Shown piece by piece: positions 18,020 to 25,205 of a DNA stretch of 64,000 nt. Below the pieces are notes generated by a model, which saw only the letters and a list, made by a program, of their open reading frames with translations, did not search any database and had not been told where the DNA came from. The DNA is from CAZUGO01 sp964619935 (GTDB lineage Bacteria > Planctomycetota > Phycisphaerae > UBA1845 > CAIVHJ01), in contig CAZUGO010000100.1 of NCBI GenBank assembly GCA_964619935.1, positions 62,001-126,000 on the forward strand, written 5' to 3'. Position 1 is the stretch's first letter, and every line of letters starts with the position of its first letter. Position numbers and translations under genes: made by a program.

Positions 18020-18709
18020 TCAGACGGGTACAGAGGATCGCCGGGCAACCCGCCGGTGTCGCCGCCGGCGCGTCTGGCTGAGGCCCAGGGTGAGCAGCAG
18101 GCCTGCGGCCGGAGCCGCGGTGAGCCCGCAGGTGTTTATCGGGCCCAGGCCGCGATCGACTACCACCGCACCGCTGACCTGCACTTCGCCGGTGGCGGGG
18201 TTGTCGTCAATGCTTGGTGGATTGTCGGCCCGAAATTCGAAAGCCGCGATGACGTCGCCGTTGGCCAACAGGGCGAACTCGATGTGGCCGTCGACCGAAC
18301 TCCAGAAGGGGCCGTCCTCGGCCGCGGGATCGAATTCCTGGTAAAGCGCCGGCGGCAATTGGGTCGACAGGTCCAGCCCGTCGCGGCTCAAGCTGACGTC
18401 GCCGGCCGGCACGCCTTGGACCGGCAGCGTGAACAGCACCCGGGGGGTAGTGTCGGAGGCGGGGTTGTCCAGGATGTCCAGCGTCAACAGCTCGCCGCTC
18501 ATGTCCAGCCGGCACTGAGTGGCGCTCAGCGTGTCAAAGGTGTTGTTGGCCTCGGCCGAGGTCCCCGCGATGCGCACTTCGCCGCACACCGGGCCGGCGG
18601 TTTCCGACGGGACGCAGCCGGCAAGCAGCGGAGCCGCCCACAGCAGGCCGTAGCCGCACCACCGGCAGCGCAGAAGCAGTCCTGAAGTCCCAGGGAACGA
18701 CGTCATCAT
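18020..18709 (-). CDS. Putative lipoprotein with Arg-rich C-terminal tail
   Basis: A protein of about 229 residues. I start it at 18709 (tandem ATGs) because a lipoprotein signal follows (CGYGLLWAAPLLAGC). The mature part is strand-rich with no recognised domain (QCRLDMSGELLTLDILD, FWSSVDGHIEFALLANGDVI). It ends with a short hydrophobic stretch after a Cys-Gly (CGLTAAPAAGLLLTLGL) and then a strongly basic tail (RRRRHRR). That tripartite layout resembles C-terminal sorting signals of the MYXO-CTERM/GlyGly-CTERM type, although no such family can be named with certainty. Being both lipidated and C-terminally tagged would be unusual. It is followed on the opposite strand by a VOC gene and preceded by the glycosylase operon. 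Confidence 0.65.
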   Translation of the reverse strand: MMTSFPGTSGLLLRCRWCGYGLLWAAPLLAGCVPSETAGPVCGEVRIAGTSAEANNTFDTLSATQCRLDMSGELLTLDILDNPASDTTPRVLFTLPVQGVPAGDVSLSRDGLDLSTQLPPALYQEFDPAAEDGPFWSSVDGHIEFALLANGDVIAAFEFRADNPPSIDDNPATGEVQVSGAVVVDRGLGPINTCGLTAAPAAGLLLTLGLSQTRRRRHRRVARRSSVPV

Positions 18710-18812
18710 GCGCTGGTATCGTCCGTTGCCGTGGTTCGCTTGACTTGGTGCCCGGTCAGGTCCCAATAGAAAACAGCGTCCACGCCGGCGGCGGGGCAGC
18801 TCCGGAAACCAG

Positions 18813-19466
18813 CTACTGAAAACCAGGGACCACGCCGCTGTCCAGACTGCTCCACAAGTACCAGGTGGCGATGCTGCGATACGGACGGAACCGGTCACCG
18901 GCACGCAGCAAGCGGGGTCGCTTGGCCGTCATCGGCAGGCGATACCACTTCCGCAGGGCGTGGCGCAGCCCCAGGTCATCGACCGGCCAGACATCGCAGC
19001 GCTGCAGGTTGAACATCAGGATCATTTCCGCAGTCCACACGCCGACGCCCTTGATGTCCACGAGTTGCTCGGTGACCGCTGCGTCCGGCAGGTGTCTGAT
19101 GCGGGCCGGCTGAATGCTGCCGTCCAGAAAGTGCCGGCAGATGCTGCGGACGTATCCGATCTTCTGTCGTGACAGCCCGGCCGCTCGCAGTTGGTCATCG
19201 GTCAGTTCGGCGAGGGTCCGTGGCCGCAGCCGCCGGCCCCGGCAGGATTGGAGCACGCGCCCGCGAATGGTCCGGGCCGCCTTCATCGACAGTTGCTGGT
19301 GGATGATGGAGCCGATGAGGGCCTCGAAGGTGTTGGCCACAATGCCGGGCTTGAACGGACCGACATTGCGGATGATGTGCGCCATCCGCTCATCGGCCGC
19401 ACTCAGCAGCCGGCGGGCGCGCCGCACCACGGTGGGATCAGCGAATGTCGCGGGCTGCTCCGGCAT
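18813..19466 (-). CDS. DNA-3-methyladenine glycosylase (HhH-GPD, AlkA/Mag type)
   Basis: A 217-residue base-excision repair enzyme that removes alkylated purines. It shows the HhH-GPD layout: FEALIGSIIHQQLSMKAA near residue 50, the helix-hairpin-helix LVDIKGVGVWTAEMIL near 140, and the catalytic Asp region DVWPVDDLGLRHAL near 160. It lacks the iron-sulfur cysteines of the Nth/MutY branch. The length matches the short Mag-type glycosylases. Its ATG overlaps the stop of the upstream zinc dehydrogenase gene by one base (TGATG on the minus strand), so the two are co-translated; the functional connection between them is not evident. Confidence 0.9.
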   Translation of the reverse strand: MPEQPATFADPTVVRRARRLLSAADERMAHIIRNVGPFKPGIVANTFEALIGSIIHQQLSMKAARTIRGRVLQSCRGRRLRPRTLAELTDDQLRAAGLSRQKIGYVRSICRHFLDGSIQPARIRHLPDAAVTEQLVDIKGVGVWTAEMILMFNLQRCDVWPVDDLGLRHALRKWYRLPMTAKRPRLLRAGDRFRPYRSIATWYLWSSLDSGVVPGFQ

Positions 19467-20728
19467 CAGGCGTGCTCCTGGATTGACGGCTCATCAAACG
19501 AGAACACCACCTTGAGCACCGCGGCGCGGGGCCGGGCCGTGAGCAGGTGCAACGCCCGGCGATACTCGGCCGCCGGGAGCCGTCGGATCGGGATGCGTTG
19601 CAACGGCAGGTGGCGATCGCGCCACAGCTCGAAGAACAACTCGTAGGTGTGCAGGCGGCGGCCCTGGTAATCTTCCAACTGGCGGCCGTAACCCCCCAAC
19701 ACGGTGAGTTCCTTGTTCCACATCGGCGTGGAGTCCAGCAAGGTAATCTGGCTGGTGCCCATCAGGATGGTCGTGCCGCGGGCCCGGGTCAGGCGCAGGC
19801 TGTCGGTCAGACTCTCGCCGCTGCCGGCGCAGTCAAAAACCACGTCAAAACCGCCGAGCATCCCATAGCTGCCAAAGCGGCCGTCGATCCGCCGGCCACC
19901 CAGCTTGGCGGCCAGTAGTTCGTATCGGCGACCGCGCGGCATCCGCCGCGGGAACCGCAACACTTCGTCGGCGCCGAGTTCCTGGAGCAGCGCGGCCTGG
20001 AACGGGTGGCGGGCGATGGCCATGATTCGGGCGGTGCTGCCGAGCGCCCTGATGGCCAGCACCACCCCCAGGCCGATGATGCCGGCACCATTGATCAGGA
20101 CGGTATCGTCGTTCTGCGGCAGGTGACGGAGCACACCGTGCAGCGAGCAGGCCAATGGGTCGGTCAGAATCGCCTGGTCGTCGGGCAGGTCCGGCGGTAC
20201 GCGATGCAGTTGGGAATGGTGGGCCACGAAATACGGGGCCCAACTCCCACCGGTAAAGGCGTTCAGGCCGATCATGGTGCCGCGCGGCAGGCCTCCGTTG
20301 TTGAGCTTTTCGCACAGCGAGAACTGTCCGTGGCTGCACGGCCGGCAGGGTGGATCTTCGCTGCGCGGGCCGCAGGACAGCGCCGGCTCCACGCACACGC
20401 GGTCGCCGGGTTGCCACCCGGTGACTTCCGCTCCGACGTGGTCGATGACCGCCAGGTTTTCATGACCGAGCACGATTGGAAAGCTGGTCAGCCCCATCAA
20501 GTAGGAAGAAGGGTGGTTGCGTTGCAGGATCAGCGCCAGGTCGGTCCCACAGATGCCGCCCAAGCGGGTCCGCAGGCGCACCCAACCGGCGTTGGGCAAG
20601 GTGGGTGTGGGCACGTCGCCGTAGCGCAGGCCGGACGCTCGGCTCCAATACACCTGTGGACTGATCACACCCAACAGTTTGCAGGCAACCCAGCGCAGCG
20701 GGCTTGGCTCATAGATCAAGGCCTTCAT
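19466..20728 (-). CDS. Zinc-dependent medium-chain dehydrogenase
   Basis: A 420-residue alcohol/polyol dehydrogenase of the MDR family. Catalytic zinc ligands appear in GGICGTDLALI and LGHENLAVIDHVG (about residues 60 and 88). A structural zinc lobe is present with four cysteines (CGPRSEDPPCRPCSHG and FSLC, about residues 118-140). The NAD(P)-binding Rossmann motif is GAGIIGLGVVLAI (about 215). It is longer than usual (about 350), through an N-terminal extension of about 35 residues and an insert after the Rossmann helix. Substrate is unknown. It is the first gene of a two-gene minus-strand unit with the DNA glycosylase, and is divergent from the Cys-cluster protein gene. Confidence 0.88.
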   Translation of the reverse strand: MKALIYEPSPLRWVACKLLGVISPQVYWSRASGLRYGDVPTPTLPNAGWVRLRTRLGGICGTDLALILQRNHPSSYLMGLTSFPIVLGHENLAVIDHVGAEVTGWQPGDRVCVEPALSCGPRSEDPPCRPCSHGQFSLCEKLNNGGLPRGTMIGLNAFTGGSWAPYFVAHHSQLHRVPPDLPDDQAILTDPLACSLHGVLRHLPQNDDTVLINGAGIIGLGVVLAIRALGSTARIMAIARHPFQAALLQELGADEVLRFPRRMPRGRRYELLAAKLGGRRIDGRFGSYGMLGGFDVVFDCAGSGESLTDSLRLTRARGTTILMGTSQITLLDSTPMWNKELTVLGGYGRQLEDYQGRRLHTYELFFELWRDRHLPLQRIPIRRLPAAEYRRALHLLTARPRAAVLKVVFSFDEPSIQEHA

Positions 20729-20807
20729 TGCGGGCGTATCTTACTCCAAGACGGCGCGGACCGCTCGTGGCAGCCGCGGATGGCCGCCGGCCGTGTTACA
20801 ATACGGC

Positions 20808-22106
20808 ATGGCCGCCAGACGTTCGCTCCCGGTGATTGTGCCACGGTTGCCAGAACAGCGCTTCAGTTGCCACGGGTGTGCGAACTGCTGCCGTGACCTG
20901 GCGGTCCACCTCACCCGGGCCGACCGTGCGCGGCTGGATGCCCAGGGCTGGAGCCGGGCATCCGATCGGCCGCCCTACGTTCGGCTGGGCCGCGGCTGGG
21001 TGCTGAATCAAACCGCCGACCATCGTTGCCTGTTCCTGCTCGACAACAACCAGTGTCGGATCCACGCCGAGCACGGGCCGGCGGCCAAGCCCCTGGGTTG
21101 CCAGTTATTTCCGTTCGTGTTGTTGCCGGTTCAACAGGGTTGGCGGCTGAGTCTTCGGTTCGACTGTCCGACGGTGGCGAGATCGCAAGGTGCAGCCATC
21201 CAGGATCACTTGCCCGACCTGCGGCGGTTGTCGGCCGAACTCCCGGCGCCGCCTTCGGGTGGCATCGACGTCGAGCTGCGACCGGGGCGCCGGGCTGCCG
21301 AGACCGAAGTATTGTCCCTGGTTGGCGCGTTGGACGACTGGCTCAAGAATGAGCGTCGTGCACCGGCCCGGCGGGTCTCCGGCTTGTTCCAATGTGTGGA
21401 AACCCTCGGCGAGTTGAAGCTGCAGCGCGTGCATGGCGCGGGCTTCGAGGAACTGATCACCGTTTTGTTTGCCGATCCGGACGCCTTCGCGGCTGGGGCC
21501 GGCGGCCCGGCGGGACCGCCCACCGCGCGGCAGCGGCGGCTCTTGCGGCAGCAGGTGTTCCCCCACTGCGAGGCCATCTCGATCACTGAAGCGTTTGGCG
21601 GCTTGCCGGCCAAGCTCCGTCGAATGATCTCGCAGTTGCGGCGCAGCCGGCAGTTCACCCGGCTTGCCGGCATGGCTCCGCCGGGCGCGGTCAGCCGGGA
21701 GCGAATCGCGTTCGCCAGCATCGAGGCCGTGGCCCCCGCCCGGCAGGACGCTGCCGCGGTGGCTGAATTAGTGATTCGCTACTTGCGGGCCCAGGTTCTG
21801 ACTCATGGTTTCTACGGGCAGGCCTACTACGGTTGGCCCTTGCTGTTCGGCTTGCAGGCGTTGCTCTCTCGGCTGGCGGTGTGGGGCTGGTTGGCGCGCC
21901 ATTGCGCCGCGGCGGCGGGTGCGACCGAGATCGATCAGCGCTGCGTGGTTGAAGCGCTGCAACTTATCTCCCGGGCGGCCGGCATATCACCCGCACTGGG
22001 CGGGCGCAGCGAACGCCTGCGGCTGATCTACCTGGCATTGGACCATGGGCTGCGGCGATTGTGGGAGCAGCATCCATTGTTCGACCTGGGCGGGCCCACC
22101 GTCTGA
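20808..22106 (+). CDS. YkgJ-type cysteine-cluster protein (FliB-like)
   Basis: A 432-residue protein with an N-terminal metal-chelating cluster: CHGCANCCRDL, then CLFLLDNNQCRIHAEHGP and LGCQLFPF. This CxxCxxCC + C + C + PxxCxxFPF pattern defines the YkgJ/CxxCxxxC family, which includes the flagellin lysine-N-methylase FliB. Length and the long helical C-terminal part fit the FliB-like branch better than short YkgJ proteins, but no flagellar gene is nearby and the second half has no motif I can name. I start at the ATG at 20808; an in-frame Leu-start 5 codons earlier is possible. A TACAAT hexamer lies at 20797-20802, so close that the transcript could be leaderless. Confidence 0.78.
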   Translation: MAARRSLPVIVPRLPEQRFSCHGCANCCRDLAVHLTRADRARLDAQGWSRASDRPPYVRLGRGWVLNQTADHRCLFLLDNNQCRIHAEHGPAAKPLGCQLFPFVLLPVQQGWRLSLRFDCPTVARSQGAAIQDHLPDLRRLSAELPAPPSGGIDVELRPGRRAAETEVLSLVGALDDWLKNERRAPARRVSGLFQCVETLGELKLQRVHGAGFEELITVLFADPDAFAAGAGGPAGPPTARQRRLLRQQVFPHCEAISITEAFGGLPAKLRRMISQLRRSRQFTRLAGMAPPGAVSRERIAFASIEAVAPARQDAAAVAELVIRYLRAQVLTHGFYGQAYYGWPLLFGLQALLSRLAVWGWLARHCAAAAGATEIDQRCVVEALQLISRAAGISPALGGRSERLRLIYLALDHGLRRLWEQHPLFDLGGPTV

Positions 22107-22574
22107 ACCCGGGTCAGGGGGGAGTTCCGCAAGATGGAGTGTCGCTCACAGGACCCGCCGAACCGCGGCGCCTCTCCAAGAAATCTTTTATTGGGCCCCT
22201 TGGACTTACGATTCGAAGAATCTCGGTCAGTTTTCATAACTAACGTGTTTACAGCGTGTTACGGATTTGCCCCTGGCGCATTTCCGGGGTGTTTTGATAC
22301 GTTTCCGCGGAGATCGTCGATTAGAGAGGCTCTATCGCGTTTCCCTATAACAAGCGGTACAACCATTAGTTACATTACAAAATGCCTGTGAAATCTTCTA
22401 TTACGTCTGGATTTGGTTAGGTATGTCACTCCGGCTGCCGCAGGGCAGGCTGGGGGTCGAGCCGGCGCGACCCACGCTGGGCCCAGGTCGCAGCCCCCTT
22501 GCCGGGCGCGGGCGGATGCCGGGACACCCAGCCCGGCGGTCCCGATTCCCGGCGGGCCCGGGTGCGGCCGACCG
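22107..22574. other. Noncoding stretch with a low-GC core
   Basis: No gene can be supported. From about 22185 to 22430 the base composition drops well below its surroundings, with runs such as TTTTCATAACTAACGTG and ACAACCATTAGTTACATTAC, and an inverted repeat GATTC-GAA-GAATC near 22210. No tRNA, terminator or transposase remnant could be recognised. GC-rich sequence resumes at about 22430. Confidence 0.4.
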
Positions 22575-22732
22575 GTATGCATTTGACGGTGGCCGGGGCA
22601 GTGAGGGCTGGGACCCGGGCGCGGTAAGCGTTGGACTCCGGCGCAGTACGCGCCGGCTCCAGGGGCGGTAAGGGTTGCGCGGCGGCGCGGTACGTATCGC
22701 CTCCCGGCGCAGCAGGCGCAGGACCCCAACAC
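22575..22732. repeat. Degenerate 22-bp tandem repeat array (GGTA class, copy 1)
   Basis: Six to seven degenerate units. GGTA/AGTA/GTGA-type unit starts fall at 22601, 22623, 22645, 22667, 22689 and 22711, exactly 22 bp apart, and most units end in GGCGC or GGGGC. Two well-preserved unit starts read GGTAAGCGTTGG and GGTAAGGGTTGC. A further, less regular unit begins at 22575. Because 22 is not a multiple of 3 the array is unlikely to encode a repeated peptide. It lies between the 3' ends of two convergent genes. Confidence 0.7.
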
Positions 22733-22885
22733 CCCGGGAGCGCGCTCCGCACACCCGGCGGGTGTGACCCCCAGGTCTTGCCCAGGGCGATGGCGCGCCG
22801 GGGCCACATTGAGGATCGTGGCGATCGGTTGCTGCTCCCCGCGCGATCCTGTCGGCCCCGGGGAAACGGGGGCTCACCGGGGGGT

Positions 22886-23239
22886 TCAGGGATTGGCGGC
22901 CAGCAACACCAATTTTTCCGCGGGCATATCAATCTCGGCCAGCCGCTCGCGACAGCAGGCCAGGGCGGCCCGGTCGATTCCGGCGAGGAAATTGATGAAG
23001 AACTGGCGGCTCTTGGGGTCGAGGTTGGAACCCAGGATGCCCTTCATCCCGGACCTGACCACCTGAAAGTGGTTGCGGATGCCGTGGTCCGGCCCATCCA
23101 CGCCCATGGGATCGTCCGCGAAGAACGAACAGGCCCGGATGTCGACGATGCGCAGCCCGGCGCTGCGGACACCATGCTCGGCGGATCAGTCGCCTGTGAT
23201 ATCGACGCCCGGCGTTGACCACTCCAACCGCGACCTCAT
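22886..23239 (-). pseudogene. Short coding-like frame interrupted by one TGA
   Basis: On the minus strand an ATG at 23239 opens 17 codons (MRSRLEWSTPGVDITGD), then TGA at 23188-23186, then 99 codons to a stop at 22886-22888. The downstream part looks truly coding: it prefers G/C third positions and reads as a folded protein (GLRIVDIRACSFFADD, RQFFINFLAGIDRAALACC, AEIDMPAEKLVLLAANP). Between the TGA and the first downstream ATG (23107) are 26 coding-like codons without ATG, GTG or TTG. So either the real start is non-standard (a CTG at about 23155), the gene is broken by a nonsense mutation, or TGA is read as an amino acid. A 6-bp stem with a 5-base loop begins 18 bases after the TGA. No family is recognised. 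Confidence 0.5.
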
Positions 23240-23405
23240 CGCCGGCAGGATTGCACCGGGCTTTCCGGCCCGGGGCGGTTATCGGACCGCCGCGGCCGGC
23301 CGGGGCGGCGCGCGGTCTCGTTCGCGCGACCTGCGGGGCAGTCGACCCGTCGTTCGAGGTTGCGGGTGTCGTGCGGCCGACACCTCGCGCGAACGGCAAC
23401 ACCGC

Positions 23406-23434
23406 CTGCCACCGGCTGGGGTTCCGACTATAAT
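23406..23434 (+). promoter_or_regulatory. Promoter abutting the uvrC start
   Basis: A perfect TATAAT (23429-23434) ends 6 bp before the uvrC ATG at 23441, with CTGCCA (4 of 6 matches to the -35 consensus) 17 bp upstream at 23406-23411. Transcription would start at or next to the ATG, so the mRNA may be leaderless; accordingly no strong ribosome site is seen. Confidence 0.45.
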
Positions 23435-23440
23435 GTCGGG

Positions 23441-24799
23441 ATGTCCGACACCGACCGCATCGACCGGTTGCGCGCCAAGATCGCCGGTCTGCCGAAGACA
23501 CCGGGCGTCTACCTGCTGAAGGATCGCGAGGGCCGGGTGTTGTACGTCGGCAAGGCCAAGGACCTGCGCGCCCGGGTGGGGTCGTACTTCCAGGACGGGG
23601 CCGATCTGCTGAACGCCCGCGGGCCGGACATTGCCCGCATGGCCGCCCGTGCCGTCGACGTCGACGTTCTGGAATGCGACACCGAGGTCGATGCCCTGTT
23701 GCAGGAAAACCGGCTGATCAAGGACATCCAGCCGCAGTTCAATGCCCGGCTGAAAGATGACAAGTCGTTCCCGTACCTCGAAATCTCCACCAGCGACGAC
23801 TACCCCGGCGTGTTCGTCACCCGCACCCCGCGGATCAAGGGTTCCAAGCTGTACGGCCCGTTTACCCAGGCTGCCAGCCTGCGCGATGCGGTCAATGCCT
23901 TGCAGAAGGTCTTCAAGTTTCGCACCTGTGAGCTGGACATTCGTGAGGACGATGACCGCCGGCGCTACTTTCGCCCGTGCCTGCTGCATGCCATCAACCA
24001 ATGCACCGCGCCCTGCGCCGATCTGATCGGTCGGGAGGATTACAAGAAGGACGTCGACCGGCTCAAGAAGTTTCTGGGCAGCAAGCGCAGTGTCGTGTTG
24101 CGGCAGATGACCCGCGAAATGGAACAGGCAGCCGCGGCCCAGCGCTTCGAGGAAGCGGCGGTTCTGCGGGACCGCATCAAGGCCATTCAGTCGCTGGCCA
24201 TGGGCGGCAACACCGAGACCGACGTCCAGCCGGAAGTGTTCTACATCGATCCTGCCGCCGGGCTCGAGGAGCTGGGCAGCCTGCTGAACCTGGAAAACCC
24301 GCCGCGCAGCTTGGAGTGCATCGATATCGCCAACCTGCAAGGCGTCGAATCGGTCGGTGCCTTGGTGTGCTTCATCGACGGCAGGCCGTTCAAAGCCGGG
24401 TACAAGCGGTTTCGCATCAAGACGGTCACCGGCCAGGATGACTATGCCATGATCCAGGAGGTCATCCAGCGCCGCTATCGCTACGCGGCCGGCGGCGAGG
24501 AGCTGTACCCCGATGTCATTCTCATCGACGGCGGATTGGGGCAACTGCACGCGGCGCTGGCCGCATTTGGCGACATGGACATCTGCCCGCCGATGGTGCT
24601 GTCTTTGGCCAAGCGCGAGGAGGAAATCTACATTCAGGCCCGGTCCAAGCCGCTGCGCCTGCCGCGCAACAATCCCGCCCTGAGGATTCTGCAGCACGCC
24701 CGTGACGAAGCGCATCGCTTTGCCCAGCATTACCACCACATCCTGCGGCGCCAGAAGATCTTCGACGACGAAGTGCGCGACGGGCGCCGCCCGTCCTGA
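23441..24799 (+). CDS. uvrC: UvrC excinuclease subunit, short form without C-terminal HhH
   Basis: A 452-residue nucleotide-excision repair nuclease subunit. The GIY-YIG domain is at the start (PKTPGVYLLKDREGRVLYVG), followed by the conserved RPCLLHAINQCTAPC cysteine region, the UVR motif (AAAAQRFEEAAVLRDRIKAI) that contacts UvrB, and the RNase H-like second nuclease domain (LECIDIANLQG, PDVILIDGGLGQL, RDEAHRFAQHYH). The protein ends right after this domain. Usual UvrC is about 600 residues and ends in a tandem helix-hairpin-helix DNA-binding domain, which is absent here and not found in any frame downstream. I chose the ATG at 23441 because UvrC homology begins there; the frame is open for 27 codons before it. 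uvrA and uvrB are not in the window. Confidence 0.93.
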   Translation: MSDTDRIDRLRAKIAGLPKTPGVYLLKDREGRVLYVGKAKDLRARVGSYFQDGADLLNARGPDIARMAARAVDVDVLECDTEVDALLQENRLIKDIQPQFNARLKDDKSFPYLEISTSDDYPGVFVTRTPRIKGSKLYGPFTQAASLRDAVNALQKVFKFRTCELDIREDDDRRRYFRPCLLHAINQCTAPCADLIGREDYKKDVDRLKKFLGSKRSVVLRQMTREMEQAAAAQRFEEAAVLRDRIKAIQSLAMGGNTETDVQPEVFYIDPAAGLEELGSLLNLENPPRSLECIDIANLQGVESVGALVCFIDGRPFKAGYKRFRIKTVTGQDDYAMIQEVIQRRYRYAAGGEELYPDVILIDGGLGQLHAALAAFGDMDICPPMVLSLAKREEEIYIQARSKPLRLPRNNPALRILQHARDEAHRFAQHYHHILRRQKIFDDEVRDGRRPS

Positions 24800-24912
24800 A
24801 AAAGACAGCGCGGCCTGCTCGCAAAGCAGAGGGTCAGCGCGCGGGGCATGAGCCTGTGGACGTCCCGCGGCAGAGCGCGGACAGCGACACCCAGGTCATT
24901 CGCAGCGGCGGC

Positions 24913-24951
24913 AAAAAAAAAGGCCACCGCCCATGAAAGGGACGATGGCCT
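24913..24951 (-). terminator. Rho-independent terminator of the structured RNA
   Basis: Read on the minus strand, a stem AGGCCATCGTCCC / GGGCGGTGGCCT with loop TTTCAT is followed by nine T residues (plus-strand A run 24913-24921). This is a textbook intrinsic terminator. It closes minus-strand transcription, although the nearest protein gene, uvrC, is on the other strand, so it must serve a noncoding RNA or a long upstream transcript. Confidence 0.8.
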
Positions 24952-25205
24952 CCCCGTTAAGGGGCTCTCTCTCCTGTCCAGGCTGGAGTGGCGCGTTCGA
25001 GCCCCTATCCTCCGGTGCATCAGGCGAGCAGTCCCTGTGATCGCAGCCCCCCACCGAGTGCTCAGCACGGTGGAGGACGTGTTCGAGTGCGTGCCTGCCA
25101 TCGGCCCCACGCCGACGGCGGTCGGTTCGGCAGGGCGGCTGCGATCACGCGTCTTTCCGCCTCCGAGTCTCCCAGCCCAGGCTGCTCGCCTGTCTGGGTG
25201 ACCCA
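24913..25205 (-). ncRNA. Structured noncoding RNA candidate, class unknown
   Basis: A minus-strand segment of about 290 bases with nested perfect helices and a terminator. Stem A pairs 25182-25192 with 25021-25031 (11 bp). Inside it stem B pairs 25137-25148 with 25037-25048 (12 bp). Inside B are two hairpins: 25094-25099/25129-25134 with an inner 25112-25116/25121-25125, and 25051-25055/25069-25073 with an inner GTGC/GCAC. 3' of stem A a hairpin pairs 24999-25005 with 24961-24967, then comes the terminator. The 5' strand of stem A can alternatively form a local hairpin (CAGGC-GAGCA-GCCTG), suggesting a switch. I looked for landmarks of RNase P RNA, SRP RNA, tmRNA and 6S RNA and found none. 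It may be a divergent member of one of these or a new RNA. Confidence 0.55.

Noticed and set aside
22575..22732. The 22-bp array as a CRISPR
   Set aside because: Units abut without unique spacers, the period is far too short, and no cas gene is present.
24913..25205. Assignment of the structured RNA to RNase P, SRP, tmRNA or 6S RNA
   Set aside because: The conserved sequence landmarks of each class (for example GAGGAAAGTCCGG, GGAAGCAGCC, a tRNA-like end) were not found by eye; a short likeness of its 3' part to the 3' end of animal 7SL RNA (CACTCCAGCCTGG) was judged chance.
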